A stretch of 64,000 nucleotides of DNA. Origin: Psococerastis gibbosa. Taxonomy: Eukaryota > Arthropoda > Insecta > Psocodea > Psocidae. Location: positions 41,141,039 to 41,205,038 of the forward strand of contig OZ020487.1 in assembly GCA_963971405.1 (NCBI GenBank), read 5' to 3'. Under the pieces are notes generated by a model. The model searched no databases. It had not been told where the DNA came from and worked only from the letters and a program-made list of their open reading frames with translations. This document shows positions 32,501-44,639 of this stretch, in pieces. The first letter of the stretch is position 1. The number at the start of each line of letters is the position of its first letter. The translations under genes and the position numbers were made by a program.

Positions 32501-33099
32501 ATTTTACATTTCCCCTTAAAATTGCGCCTTCTTGGAAATTGTCATGCATGAGCTACCTCGAGGTACCTGTTCTTCTTATGGGAAATTCGTATTTGGCTTT
32601 ATAGGAAATAACAATTTCACTCTAAAGCTTTGGAAACCCTATCTATGTACTGGATAATAACATAGAAGGGTCTCAGGTGAAATCTAACCCCGGTGTATTC
32701 TTTGGAAATGTAGGGAAATGAAGTAAATTTCAGTTAAATTGTTTTGTTTAATTTCTATAGAAAGCCCATGTCAGACGAAATTAGATGCACGGCTGAATTT
32801 AAGCGGAGTGGAAAGGTGGTCCAACGGGAGGAGGCTGAGAAACATACATGATCAAACGCATTGTTGCTGAGATGATCCGCGATATCCCCGGGCTATTAAA
32901 TGTTCATTTACAGGAGGGGCGGCCAGATGGACGCCCGGTTCCACCTGCAACCATTTCAGATGCAAAATCACTGGCCTCGTCCCCTTGCGCCTGCATGACC
33001 CGAGTGCTTAACTATGTACTAACTATATCCTTCTATTAATGAATTAGTATAGGTACCGAGATAGATAATATGAGTAGTTCCATGGTAAATCATTGTCCT

Positions 33100-33805
33100 A
33101 GGGTTAATTTTTGATTGCCTCAAGTTTCCTTATATCTCAGAGCAATGCCACCATTTCAACGGACGATTGCGTAGTCTAGAACGGGCAGAACACAGTAATG
33201 ACAGGGTATGTTACGGTATGTATTGGGCATGAATGATTAGTAATTGCTTCAAAAAATAATTTTTTTATTCAGAACCAAAACTTTGCTTAGGAAAGGAACC
33301 TGTCCTGTTGCGTTACTGCTGTATTTACCTAAAAGATACCATAAAGAAGTTAGAAAGCATCGATGGAAAGGTTCCCAAAAAAGTATCTTTTAGTAATTTT
33401 TCATGTAAATTAAGTCTTTATTACCAAGGTTTACATTAATAACGACTGCAATATACATATGTGACTTTGAAGGAAATCGTTAGAGCAGTTTTTGAAGAAT
33501 TTGGTAGTTTTTTTTTAGATTTTGGAGGGTGAAACCACCAAAATTGAGTTAGCCCAAAATTAAATCCTCCCGAGATAGGCCTAATATGATTTTTGTGAAC
33601 CTATACATTACAAATTTCATCTATAAATCCTCCGATGATTAGTTTGTCCATAAATCGACCAACGGACCGACCTGACCAGACAGACAGATATTTCGTAAAA
33701 AACACTTTTTTTTTAGTTCAGCTGGGACCTCAAAACCTGTAAATCCATTGAAACCTCGAAATTTTGACCGTCACATAGATTTCCTTATACGTATAAATAG
33801 GAAAG
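33100..33805 (+). repeat. Repeat A, diverged plus copy
   Basis: Same order of blocks as at 5085-5815 (GCATCGATGGAAAGGTT; ATTAATAACGACTGCAATATA; CAGACAGACAGATATTTCGTA; TATAAATAGGAAAGCAA), with many substitutions. Confidence 0.7.
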
Positions 33806-34218
33806 CAATAGGTACGATGAATATAAAACAATGAACTCGTACAGTATAGGCATGCTACGTCCATATTAAGCAGTATATAGGTACGAGGTACCTTTTCGAA
33901 TTTTATTGCAACTTCTGCACACAAAAACACCTGAGTGAGTGCTAAATGGAAATAAGGGAGCTGTTGACTGTTCGCTGACAATGGAAATAAGCGTGGCAAG
34001 AGGAACAACCGTAAGCTAACTTGTTTACTAGACCATGTCCTATTGTCATTGCCACCCTACTATTTGAACTATGTATTTCCAAAACCATGTAACTCAATAG
34101 CTCAGATTTCTGTCAGCAGCAGGGAAAACTTCAGCAGGTGTAGAGAAAAATCAATAAAATATAAATTTGAGTTTATAATTAAGAGCGAGTAGGAAGTTCG
34201 CTCACTAGCTACTATTAA

Positions 34219-34605
34219 AGGGCCAACCGGAATATTCCATTTTCTGTTCAAACTTCAATTTCTCATGAAATATGGAACGCAAAACAATAAAAAAATACTG
34301 AGTCGCAAGAATAATTTTTTCTCCTAATTTTGATATGTAGGCCTAGTATGTGGCCTTAACTAACCCCAATTCGCCACAGTTGATGAACTCCTTCAACTTG
34401 AACTCCTGAGTGACCGTTATTTTTTGCGTATCAAGTTCACTAACTATAGCCGATCGGTATTGATGATTGCAACATACTATAATATCAAAATTAGGAGAAA
34501 AAATTCTTCTTGCGACTCAGCATTTTTTTTATTGTTCTACGTTCGATATTTCATGAGAAAATGAAGTTTGCACAGAAATGGAATATCGGCGACTCCGGTT
34601 TACCC
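34219..34605. mobile_element. MITE-D copy 2
   Basis: About 387 bp, closely similar to the copy at 901 over its length, flanked by TTAA-like sequence (34215 and 34606). A diverged scrap is at 23010-23290 in FNIP intron 4. Confidence 0.75.
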
Positions 34606-34695
34606 TTAACAAAGTTAGCTGGACTTACATTGCCGGTTGTGCTAATGATATTAACACAGCAGGCAATGTAAGTCCAATTAACCCTTTGTTAAATA
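34606..34695. repeat. Foldback abutting MITE-D
   Basis: AACAAAGTTAGCTGGACTTA..ATTGCC and GGCA..TGTAAGTCCAATTAAC..TTTGTT. Part of a family with the piece at 37200-37260 and 37510-37560. Confidence 0.55.
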
Positions 34696-35121
34696 GTATT
34701 ACACCATTGCCATTAACCTTTACAGATAGATTCGCTCACTACATTGAGGCAAAAATGAGATGTCAAATAGAAGAAGAAAAAGCTCCTCTACACTCTACAA
34801 CATGTTAAATATGTAAATCCGATTCTCGATCGTAAAATTAATTAAAACATTTTTTTTTAGAACGCCACGTAAATTTAGCAAACCCTGGGGTTTAAATGAA
34901 ATAATAGTGTAAACGCAAATTTGAGTAAACGGCTATTTTACTTTTATTATATTTGTGTTTATCATGTATTTATATGTATTATAAGTGTTTATCAGCGGAT
35001 ATTTAGTGTTTAATTATTTATTAAAATTTTCTTATATTCTATTTATTATTTATTTGTTATTTTCAGCTTATGGGAAAAAATTTGTCGAATTAAAATTTTA
35101 GCAGGACTACCTATCTTATAA

Positions 35122-35205
35122 GGCGCTTATTCCACCTACGTCAATAGTCAATAGTAAATGTGGTATTGACTATTGACGTAGGTGGAATAAGCGCCTTTAG
35201 GTACC
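35122..35205. mobile_element. Short MITE-M-like hairpin
   Basis: About 80 bp, almost entirely two arms: GGCGCTTATTCCACCTACG and CGTAGGTGGAATAAGCGCC. Confidence 0.8.
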
Positions 35206-35729
35206 TTCACGATGTTTACAGTACCGTACATTTCCAAAATAAACATTTAAATATTCAGGAGGCTTCTGAACCATGATACCCCTTAATAATGCCAACTTTA
35301 TTCTCTGCCAAATTATGATTATGCAATCATGTAATAAAAAGTTTACTTGTGTTGCAAATGCAACGGAAGTTAACTTATTATAAACGACAATCTCGTTTTT
35401 CGCCTTGCACGCATTTTCAGAACATATTTAAACCTGCGCCAAACCTGGCCAGTGAGACTGTGACAACTGACAACCAAAAAACAGTTCAGAGTGGAGAACT
35501 GATGATAATTGATGACCCTCCTTGTAACCAATTTTTTTTCCGGCAATCTTCTTCATCTTCAAGTTACAGCCGACTGGCTGGTTTGCAGGAACATGTGACA
35601 TCGATGCCTTGTAAAACTTATTACCATACTCTAATTCTCTATATTTTAGTAAGTAATTAAGGCACTTACCATTTCCATGTAGGTAATTTTATTGTATTAT
35701 TATTCCTGCTTTACTTTTTCTTCATTATA

Positions 35730-35864
35730 GGCGGGGTTTCCACATACGTCAATGGTCAATGGTAAATATGGTTTTGACGTGGTAGCAGACATTTTTAGTA
35801 TGTCTTTAATGTCTGCTAAAACGTCAATACCACATTTACCATTGACGTATGTGGAAACCCCGCC
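35730..35864. mobile_element. MITE-M-like element
   Basis: Ends GGCGGGGTTTCCACATACG and the exact inverse, with the GACGTGGTAGCAGACATT module in the centre. Confidence 0.8.
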
Positions 35865-36624
35865 TTAGCTACTCTTATGAACTGTATACGGTATTTTAGA
35901 AACTTACTATCTTATCTTTCTTAGCCAATGACATGGTTTAAATATGATAATTATTATAATAAATAAATAAAAACTATATAATAAAGTTCCTGATAAAAAG
36001 GGTTGCCTTGATAGGGTAAATAATACACTATTTGTAACTTTACTACGTGTAGGCATACTTCTGGTAAATTATACAATCGATTAATAAACAAGAAAGTATA
36101 AAGTAAAATCGCCAAAGGTTAGAAGCATAGTGACGGATATATCTTGTTTCGTGAATACACCCAACAGCGCCCATCAAATCGTAAATCGAGAAAATGTTGA
36201 TTATAGTGACTGAACGTTCAGTAGGGCGTTCTGAAAAGCATAGGAAGGCAGCTGTACTCTCACCCCAACAGCCCTGAGTCCACCCCCAGTCGGAACGTAC
36301 CCCTTCCTATGTACCCTGACATTCGTCATAGCCTAATATTGCACCCTTATTTCTTTTCTCCGATTCACCCTTACAATCTCTGTGGACTCGAACATTCGTT
36401 CTGGTTGCTTTGATAGCCCAAGGCTGTTAATTAATACGGGGTTTGTTTGACTGTTTGATTTAGATTTGCTTGATGAGTTGTTATGTCCCGAAGAGAACAG
36501 CATTGTTTGATCAGCGGTTACTATATAGGTTACCTAAATGGGATATTTGTAAGAGTGGGCCGAAAGGCCCAAAATTCGCTCATATGGAAAATGAAGACTA
36601 TAATTTTAACCGAAATTAGCGGGT

Positions 36625-36838
36625 ATGAAAAAACTGGACATGACGGGATTCGAACCCACGGTCTACGCCTAACCGGGGCGTGGTCTTAACCGCTGGACCA
36701 CTAGCCCCGGTTAGGCGAAGATCCTGGGTTCGAATCCCACCAAGTCCAGTTCTTACCATATCCTCAAGTTTCGGTTATAACGAGGAGGGTTCCTCTTCAA
36801 CCAAAGTTAATTTAATGTCAGTGTTATGTAATTATTCT
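36625..36838. mobile_element. SINE-C copy
   Basis: Same layout as at 20335: a minus tRNA-like head, then a partial plus copy with GGGTTCGAATCCC, then the shared tail TTTCGGTTATAACGAGGAGG and AACCAAAGTTAATTTAATGT. Confidence 0.7.
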
Positions 36839-37264
36839 GCTGCTGTAATGTAAAGACATTATTCCTTCTTTCTTTCTTTACCTTATATTCTTCACTAAAT
36901 TATGAATGGGGACGAATGATAGCCTCAAAGGAAAGGAAGGTCTGAAATTAAACCGTGACTGACAAGCAAATTGATTTGGAAGGAATAGGCTAACTACAAT
37001 ATATTATGTATGATTATCTTCTGAGGTCACAATAAATAAATAAATAAATAAATAAACGTTTATTTGCAAACAGACAATGTCCAATAATATGCAAATTAAA
37101 TCTCACCGATTGGTTGGCAGCAATTCCTTGCATATTATTCTCCAGCTCTCTCGGTCCTGTCCCTTCCTCTTCACCTCTAGGTAGACCTACGTCCGAGCTC
37201 CTGCGTCCTCTATTTATAAAGGTTAATGACAATGGTGTAATACTATTTAACAAAGGTTTAGTTG

Positions 37265-37560
37265 TATACTCGGGCGAGGGCCCAGTGGTTAGGGAGCTTG
37301 CATTTCAATCGGGTGAACGGTAGTTCGAATCCCCACGGGGATCGGATTTACTTAATAATTCAGAGTATAAAATAAGAGCAATGTGTCAATCGACCAAAAA
37401 CCATCAGTCCTTCTCAGGACTAAGCCTGATGATGGGAGTAGCACCCACTCCCGAAACGTCGCCCCTTCCCCTGACAATAGACTCCACCGTTCGATGACGA
37501 TGAGGCCCAAGACGATAATGACTATTATAACACAACAGGCACTGTAAGTCCAACTAACCC
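37265..37560 (+). mobile_element. tRNA-like SINE with a hammerhead-like motif
   Basis: A tRNA-like head (A-box-like CCAGTGGTTAGGG at about 37289, B box AGTTCGAATCC at about 37322) is followed 95 bases later by CCTGATGATGGGAGT-AGCACCC-ACTCCCGAAAC (about 37425-37462). This has the hammerhead ribozyme core order CTGANGA, stem, GAAA with a six-base-pair stem II. An extra T before the stem and no clear stem III or cleavage triplet mean activity is doubtful. Confidence 0.5.
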
Positions 37561-37824
37561 TCCAGCGTCCTCCTTCAGTTGATCCATGAATTTCTGCTTC
37601 GGCCGCCCTCAATGATGGCGTGTTTGTACGTTTTCTTCAATCAACAAATATATTTTGATTTAATTCCATCTGATTTGAGGTATATATCTCCAGCTGTACC
37701 TGTTGGGTGCGTCTATGCGTTTTAAGGAGTGTCGGAGGGTCCCAAACGTGCTTTAAGGTATTATGCAAATTTAGGCTCGCCTAGTTCTATTAATCATTCC
37801 ATAGTATTATAATTACTACTACCT

Positions 37825-38718
37825 GCAGGCTGATCATGACGATTATAATACCGGTATTTATTTAATCCCCTGGCATTAAAAATTTAAACAAGATAATTTT
37901 ATAATGGAAAGTGCTATTCAAAATTTGTTTGTTTACATTTTTAATACCAGTATCCATCCACCAGCTACTGAATATTATGGCCCCCTACCAAAAAATCCAT
38001 TTCCATTGGGTCCCGTCTCATGCTGGAATACCAGGAAATGAGGAAGCAGACAAAGCGGCAAAGACAGCTGCCACACTAGTGTCTGCCCCATGGCCCACAC
38101 TGCTCCTAAGTGACGTAAACAGTTACCTACGCAAATCTATCTTGGAAAAATAGCAACAGAAAATCTGGAATGGGCCAGCTTTCGTGCAAAACAAATTGCG
38201 AGCAGTTAAGCCCATCGTAACGGAATGGGGCACGTCCTATCGAATCAGTCGCAAGGAGGAAATTGTATTGGCCCGAACTAGAATAGGGCATACAAACCTC
38301 ACTCACAAACATCTAATGAGGAATGAGGCGCCCCCCCCCCCTATATGCACAAGGTGCGGAGTGGCCCTCACAATAGCTCACCTTCTTCTCGATTGTCCAA
38401 CGAGCCTCCGTCCTACGAGCAACCTCCTCCCTCTCCGATGTTCTAGGAAACAAAATAAGAGCCACAAATAAAATCATACAATTCCTAAGAGCCACCGGCC
38501 TTTTCTTCAACATTTAACCACCCCCCCCCCCCTCCCCACTACTTACACAACAGAACGGATAACTCTCTACCACTAAATAATCGGTAAACATTCCCAATTT
38601 CCTAGCGCAAATTCCCAACAGGGACCCGCGGTTAAAAAAAAAAAAAAAAAAAAAAATACCAGGGGATTAAATATATAAATACCGGTATTGGGCCTATAAT
38701 CGCCATGATCAGGCTCCT
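37825..38718. mobile_element. Foldback E (long form) interrupted by a LINE
   Basis: Ends GCAGGCTGATCATGACGATT and AATCGCCATGATCAGGCT. The arms are split by a retrotransposon inserted after 37950; the right part resumes at 38655. Confidence 0.8.
37951..38654 (+). pseudogene. 5'-truncated non-LTR retrotransposon: RNase H domain and Cys-rich C-terminus
   Basis: One frame reads [20 protein letters not shown], the RNase H end motif with the catalytic D and H positions, then ARTRIGHTNLTHKHL and ICTRCGVALTIAHLLLDCP, the CCHC-like tail of I/R1-type LINEs. A TAG at 38151-38153 breaks it; it ends in a 22-A tract. The 8-bp AATACCAG at 37943-37950 is repeated at 38655-38662 as target duplication. Confidence 0.85.
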
Positions 38719-38754
38719 GAAGCGGGTTTGAGTCGCGGTGTAGGGGAAAACAAT

Positions 38755-39345
38755 TTCACTACAAGCTTAAGAGTGTACAGCCCGTAGGAAATTGGCAACA
38801 CGAAATTTATTCCTTTTTATTTTTTATATAATTAACTAAGCATGTTATTAAAGATTTGTGGCTCATCAAAGTTGTAGAAGACTACTTCATGCATCATATT
38901 ATAAGATATTTTTAACTTTCGAAATTGTAGTTTTTTCATAAACATGCAGATATTTTATAAACAATGACTTTCACGTAAAAGCGACTTTATAAAAAAACTA
39001 CAATTTCGAAAAATAAAAATAGGTACCTTATTACTCGTATGATGCATGAAGTAGTCTTCTACAACTTCGATGGCCAGGTGGTAACGTGCTTGCACTTGTG
39101 CGAGTCTTTACACGCCATGCAATCGGAGACGTGTCGTACTCATCACCTACAGAGGCGACTGAAAAGGTCAATCGGATACATTCATTAAATTGTTTGTATG
39201 CGATTTATCTTTAAAAAAAAAAAAAACTTTGATGAGCCACATATCTTTAATAACATGCTTAGTTAATAAAATAAAAAATAAAAAGTAATAAATTTCGGGT
39301 TGCCAATTTCCTACGGGCTGTACACTCTTAACACAATAGATCATA
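38755..39345. mobile_element. MITE-H copy split by SINE-B
   Basis: Arms GAAATTGGCAACACGAAATTT (left) and AAATTTCGGGTTGCCAATTTC (right) with the centre at about 38960. The right arm is interrupted at 39064-39225 by a SINE-B. Confidence 0.75.
39064..39225 (+). mobile_element. SINE-B copy nested in MITE-H
   Basis: Complete copy ending in an A13 tract. The host MITE reads CTTCTACAACTT on the left and AACTTTGATGAGCC on the right, giving a short target duplication around AACTT. Confidence 0.8.
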
Positions 39346-39477
39346 CCTAAGCTCTTTTGGTATAAGCTCATGTCGATTTGCTAAATTGCTATCTAGATCA
39401 GGAGCGGAGTACATACCTTTAACTTACTCTAGCTTTAGCTTTTAATTTTAGCTGACTCCAATACGTCTGCTAAATGT

Positions 39478-39692
39478 CTCAAGATATGTAGCGTAGTGGT
39501 ACGGACTCTAAATTTCACCCGAAAGGTTGTTGGTTCGAGTCCCACACTGGCTACATTTTCTGACCATGCTTTGGAGAGCATGCAAAGCAGGTGGTCCAGG
39601 GCCTTTCTAGTTGAGTGTAAGAGAGGGCTTTATAGCCCTAACTCCGCTAGGTTGGCTTAGCAATAGAAACAACAAAAAATCCTTATTTATTT
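39478..39692 (+). mobile_element. SINE-A copy, full length
   Basis: Head (B box GGTTCGAGTCC), body and tail present, in the same order as the other full copies. Confidence 0.85.
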
Positions 39693-40651
39693 ATAAGAGT
39701 AGGGCTAACTCAATAGACACCCACTTAACCAAATGCCAGCAGGGACTGGTGGCCTAACTTAGGCGATGATGATGTCGATAATGTCCGCTGGGAAAAAAGC
39801 ACTAAAACACTTAATATTTGTAGCACATAATAAACTCCTAAATGACACTTGTGAGCGTTGGAATCACACTTTGGCACGTGCAGGCGGCGGAATATGCACG
39901 TGCACGGCGTAATGGACGCGATCGGCGACACGTGCTCATGTTTTGGTCTAATTAACCATTTCGCACGCCTAAAAAATACCCCAATTGAGAAGGGGGCTGA
40001 AAAGGCTCTTGCTATGATTAAAAAATTGTCAGAACAATATATGAAGCGTGGAAGCGCCTGCAATAATAGCTACCGTGGTTGCCGGAGCCGGCTAATTTAC
40101 TTCTATTTTCTAACTCTAGTGTCACTTTGTCAGCGATCTCCCTGCTTTTGTGCACGTGGCAGACCACCGGTAGCAGTCTATTAGCCAACACCCTTCTGGA
40201 CACCCGTCTCTAACTCTCTATTGCTTATTAATGTCTTATTATACAGTTATTACTGCTACCGTAACGGGTCATTTAGTAGTCTGTCTCACTATTACTAATT
40301 ACTATTATTACTATTACTATTACTAATTACTATTATTACTATTACTAATTCACGTGGCGACGACCGCTTTCTATCATATTCTAAAGTTCGTCCAATGCTT
40401 GGTGATTATTGGAGTAGCCTAATAGAGTATAGGAAAAATAATTATTAATTGCATATATACCTGTTTAAATTATTAGAGCAGCAATTAATAAGACTTTACC
40501 GAATACTGAGGTCTCTGGTCTAAATAAAAAAAATTACGTAAGTATCTATAATAATTTATCATAAATACATATTATAATGTTCATAATAAACGCAGGGTCG
40601 CAAAGGGGCAAGGGCAAATCTGAGTTTTTTGTAGTAGTGGGTTTCTGAGAC

Positions 40652-40932
40652 CAGGGGTCCCCAAACTGTGGTCTGCAGGCATCATCAGATGGTTCACGGG
40701 CCAAAGTAAGAAATAAGAAAATAAAACAGCTGAGTTATTCCAAATTTGAAATAAAATACAGTAAGTACTGTACAGCAAAATCCACCCGGTATCAGTTCTA
40801 AACATTTAGGCACAAGCTACTTAATCATGGTCCCAGAATTTTACGATTTTCATCCTATCACAGCCATGGGGGTCCAAGGAAAATCATAAAATAATCTAGT
40901 TGTCCACGGACAAAAAAGTTTGGAAACCCCTG
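40652..40932. mobile_element. hAT (Charlie-like) MITE
   Basis: 281 bp, ends CAGGGGTCCCCAAACT and AGTTTGGAAACCCCTG. Flanks TCTGAGAC and TCTTAGAC form an 8-bp target duplication with one difference. Confidence 0.85.
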
Positions 40933-41309
40933 TCTTAGACAAAGGTAATCTTTTAATGATTATTTGGGTTTTACTAATTCTAGTTATAGTAAGTTAGTTA
41001 TAACAAGTTTTGCTAAAACACTATAAGTTTGTTTGTTTACTACGTCTTCTTTAGCGATTTAGAGCACGCCTTGCATATAGCCACGACTGGATTTGTTATT
41101 GTGCGGAAGTACTCAAGGCGTGTTCTGATGCTGGGAGGATACGTGCTGGAAGATGGCTTCAGAAATTCAAGAAATATTCTTGGTGCGAACGAATGTCACA
41201 TCTCTCCTTTAAAGAACTCTATAATTTAGTTAGAGCCTTCAACTACCGGAAGATATGAAAAGCTGGACAGCGGTGGGTCAGAAGTTATTATTATTATTTA
41301 TTATTCTTA

Positions 41310-41640
41310 AAAGGTTAATCGCGAACAAACAATTTAATGTCTTCGATGACATACTGGTAGCTTGTTCGTACTTGTACGAGTCTCTACACATCATGCGTTC
41401 GGTGACCTGTCATAACACAGGTATCACCTACAGAGGTGACTGATTGAATTGTTTGAATGCGAATAGTCTTTAAAAAAAATATGAATGTACCCATTATTTT
41501 AACCTCTTCAATCGCCTCACTAAGTAATCTAATAGGTACTTATTGTGTCGAGTTACGACACATCTGCGTTCACCCTCACAAAGTGTGCAGAGACTCGAAC
41601 AAGTACAAGCAGACTACCACCTTGCCACCGAAGTCGCTAA
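41310..41640. mobile_element. Head-to-head pair of SINE-B copies
   Basis: A minus-type tail remnant at 41310-41340, a plus copy at 41341-41475, then a minus copy at 41480-41638. All three are diverged from each other, so this is not one recent event. Confidence 0.65.
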
Positions 41641-41724
41641 AGTCCGGCCCGGCCACAAGGCTGGAAGATTAAACCAGAAAATATTAAGAAATCTATAAAA
41701 AAGCCGGTGTGGACTCATTCTAAC

Positions 41725-42190
41725 ATCATTCAAATGTGGCGGGTGACTCGTATCTGTACTTGTTTTATTGCGTTAATGGTAAGCTTGTCCAATATCGCTT
41801 GTAGCCGGTGTAGGTTGACATCGAGAACGTATACCAGTTTGCCAATGGTTAAAAATTCATAAGGAAACAATACAAATGTCCGAAATCCATGGGGTCGTTG
41901 GCATTGGACAAGGGACCTATGGGCCACTATATCCTTAGGCTACTAGACACGTGTACAGAAATTGACCCTTTTCATACCTCTCTCAGTGAATTTAAGACAA
42001 ATGTTGTTCGACAGAATTTATTGAATGTTAGTTTTTAAGATTGTTATACTCGTATAACCTAAATTGGAGCTGTAGTCTGTTGGTTGCAATACATTCTATT
42101 ATAAGTAGGCATGGGTCCGTAAAGAGTCCTTTAAAAAAAAACCTCTAAAACGTGGCGGGTGCGTTACCCAAAAGGCCAAAACTATAAAAT
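41725..42190 (+). repeat. Repeat J copy
   Basis: Contains AATGTCCGAAATCCATGGGG and TGGACAAGGGACCTATGGGC and continues to GGGTCCGTAAAGAGTCC. Other copies: 50838-51650 (interrupted by the hAT MITE) and 55780-55960. Confidence 0.6.
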
Positions 42191-42624
42191 GCTGTTTCCC
42201 GCAAGGCTTTGATTCAAACCCATCGCAAACTGAAGAGGCTCTTTGCCGGTTTCAAGTGCATTTCCTGCATGTAGTTTTTAATTGGAAACACCACTCCAAA
42301 GTTTACATTTGGTTGATTTTTCAAAATGGAAACTGTATCGCCAGATACTGCCTATTGTACTATTTTCGAATCTTCGAGAGGGGTGAATCATTTTTGTTTT
42401 TGGTCCTCCTGCTCATACAGTCTGATTCACTCGATCAATATTTTTTTTGGCATTATTCAACTTTAGCTTCTTTTTTCTATAGTTCTGGATAAAAGCATTT
42501 AATATGTATATATTTTGTTAAGGGCCAACCTCCTTGATCGGTTTGAATGAACCATTATCTATATAGACTAGTAGCAACCAATTTAATAATTTCTTTTTAT
42601 CGTTCTTACAAGATCTTTTTTAGT

Positions 42625-42865
42625 GCCAACGGCCTTACCAAGTTGAATCCATGAGAGAAGAGCATGTTTCAGACTGCGGCAAACTTGGTAATGTGCATAG
42701 CGTTGGCAGGGGAACATGGAGGGACATGATAACGTATTGAGACTATTTCGGTCAGTCTACGTGCGTGTCGAGTCCTGGTCAACTCCGATTTAATCGTGTG
42801 ACTTTACTATGTTCCCCAAGTGGTTCGGAATCCACTATACTCAGGAGGTCCAACCTGACAGTCTC
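42625..42865 (+). repeat. Repeat G copy, with a small internal insertion
   Basis: Same blocks as at 11175, with an extra stretch (about 42725-42780) between the GGGGAACATGG and GTGACTTTACTATGTTCCCC parts. Confidence 0.6.
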
Positions 42866-43087
42866 CCCGAGGTGAAGGAGGCTGCCCATTGGGTGCCTCA
42901 GGCCCTCAAGTTAATAAACAGACTCACCCACCAGGCTGACAGGGTTGCTTAAAGCAGAAATGTTCAAAGCTGTCGTTGGAAACAACAGCAACAGCAATAG
43001 ATCTTTTATAGTTTTATAGTTTGTCTCAGTTCATATTGCATCCGAATGTTTTATTCTTTGAAGGGGCCAAGAAGGAATGAAAGCTTA

Positions 43088-43475
43088 GGTGCCCATTCCA
43101 CCGACCGGCTAGGGCTGTTTACAAAAACAGTGACGTGGTAGCAGACATTCAAGACTCAGGCGGGGTTTCCACCGACCTCGCATTGCAGAATTGACGGAAA
43201 TGTTTATTTTCCTCTGTGCCATAGTTAAAATTGATCAATGATCATAGAGTAAAATCACAAACAAACAAACAAACTAAAATTAAAAAATGGCGTCATGGGA
43301 TATGTTAAGTACAAACATTTTAATAGATTTCTATAAAAAGAAAAATTCTAATTTCCGTCAATGTCATTTGCATTCTGCAATGCGAGATCGATGGGAACCC
43401 CGCCTAAGTCTTGAATATCTGCTACCACGTCACCGTTTTTGTAAATAGCCCTAGCCGGTCGGTGGAATGTGCGCC
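43088..43475. mobile_element. MITE-M copy (composite)
   Basis: Same composite as at 13379, with inner ends GGCGGGGTTTCCACCGACC and GGGAACCCCGCC. The inner element is flanked by TTA and TAA of the outer one. Confidence 0.85.
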
Positions 43476-43552
43476 TAAGCCGTTTGTTGACGGCCAATTT
43501 ATTTTGTTATCAATGCATACAATACTTGTTATCCAGTGGATGAGGTTGCTCC

Positions 43553-43658
43553 CACCATTGTACTAAGTTGAATACGAAGTATAAGGAAGCCGCCATGCAT
43601 TAGTACAGGAAAAACATGGCGGTTGCTTTCGGATTCCACTTAACAACGATGGTGGAGC
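43553..43658. repeat. Foldback of about 105 bp
   Basis: Arms CTCCCACCATTGTACTAAGT and ACTTAACAACGATGGTGGAG, with inner AAGCCGCCATG / CATGGCGGTTG. Confidence 0.75.
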
Positions 43659-44187
43659 CTACCCTTTACGACAAGATTCCAGGTTATAGCAACACTTAAT
43701 TAACTATGCGTAGCCTATGTCAATATATATATGTGGATCTTCAATAAAAGCTCTGCTCGGCCCACTGACAGTGAAAAAAGCTGAGCAATAACTCAAAACA
43801 GAACAAAAGGCGACGACCCACCTTCAACCCTTCCTATACAAACAATACAGTTCATCTAAACCATGATGAATTTTAAAGTTTATTGTCGTTACGCGGAGTT
43901 GAGGGGACCAGCCCGCTTACACTAGATTATCTGCGACCCGATTTTTAAGCCTCAGTTGATATGAAATATTAGGGGCCAAAGGGTTGACTTTTTCTATTTA
44001 TCTGATGAAAAGGAAAAAAAATTGCGTTACGGTGTCTTAGGAATTTTGCAACTTTTTGGCTCTGTTATAGTTTTGCGACATCTGTTTTCTTGTACGAATT
44101 ATTACATTTTTAACCCTTTTCAGATTTTCGTGTAATCGATTTCAACTATTTTTTATAGAAGTAGGCCGTGAAAGCCTTTTGTTTGAA

Positions 44188-44619
44188 CAGTGCCGGATTA
44201 ACTATGAACGGGACCCTAGACTAAATTGGACTTGGAGGCCCTGCAGCCTGATCGAGACGATTATAATATCGGTATTTATTTAATCCCCTGGTAATAAAAA
44301 TGTAAACAAGATAATTTTATAATGGAAAGTGCTATTCAAAATTTGTTTGTTTACAGTTATAATCCTAGGGTATTTATTTAACCCCGGTATTATAATCGCC
44401 TCGATCAGGCTGCTGGTGTATACCAGCCATATAATATTGCCTGCTGTCACGTACTGCCGATTTTTGGCACCAAATTTTACAAGTTACGTCAAGTTTCATA
44501 CAAGTTTTCATTCAATTAATTTTATGAGTTATTTTTTTATTTTATTTTTATTTTCTTCCGTGGATTGACGAGGCGCCCTGGGCTGTAGCCCACTTAGCCC
44601 AATGGGTAACCCGGCACTG
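44188..44619. mobile_element. hAT MITE with a nested foldback E
   Basis: Ends CAGTGCCGGATTAAC and GGGTAACCCGGCACTG; flanks TGTTTGAA (44180-44187) and TATTTGAA (44620-44627) form an 8-bp target duplication with one difference. Foldback E occupies 44243-44413. Confidence 0.8.
44243..44413. mobile_element. Foldback E (long form), intact
   Basis: 171 bp; ends GCAGCCTGATCGAGACGATT and AATCGCCTCGATCAGGCTGC, with internal arms GTAATAAAAATGTAAACAAG and TTTGTTTACAGTTATAATCC. Confidence 0.8.
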
Positions 44620-44639
44620 TATTTGAATTTGGAATAAAA

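Larger units (their letters stand above)
34810..36620. other. Intergenic, no gene seen
   Basis: AT-rich, with two MITE-M-like hairpins and a retroelement scrap (35543-35605). The short open frame around 35349-35660 runs into that scrap and is not supported. Confidence 0.5.

Noticed and set aside
32848-33039. 63-codon frame MIKRIVAEMIRDIPGLLNVH
   Set aside because: No similarity recognised and it lies between repeats; could be a retroelement remnant but cannot be shown.
37425-37470. Calling an active hammerhead ribozyme
   Set aside because: Stem III and the UH cleavage site could not be identified and a T is inserted before stem II; reported only as hammerhead-like.
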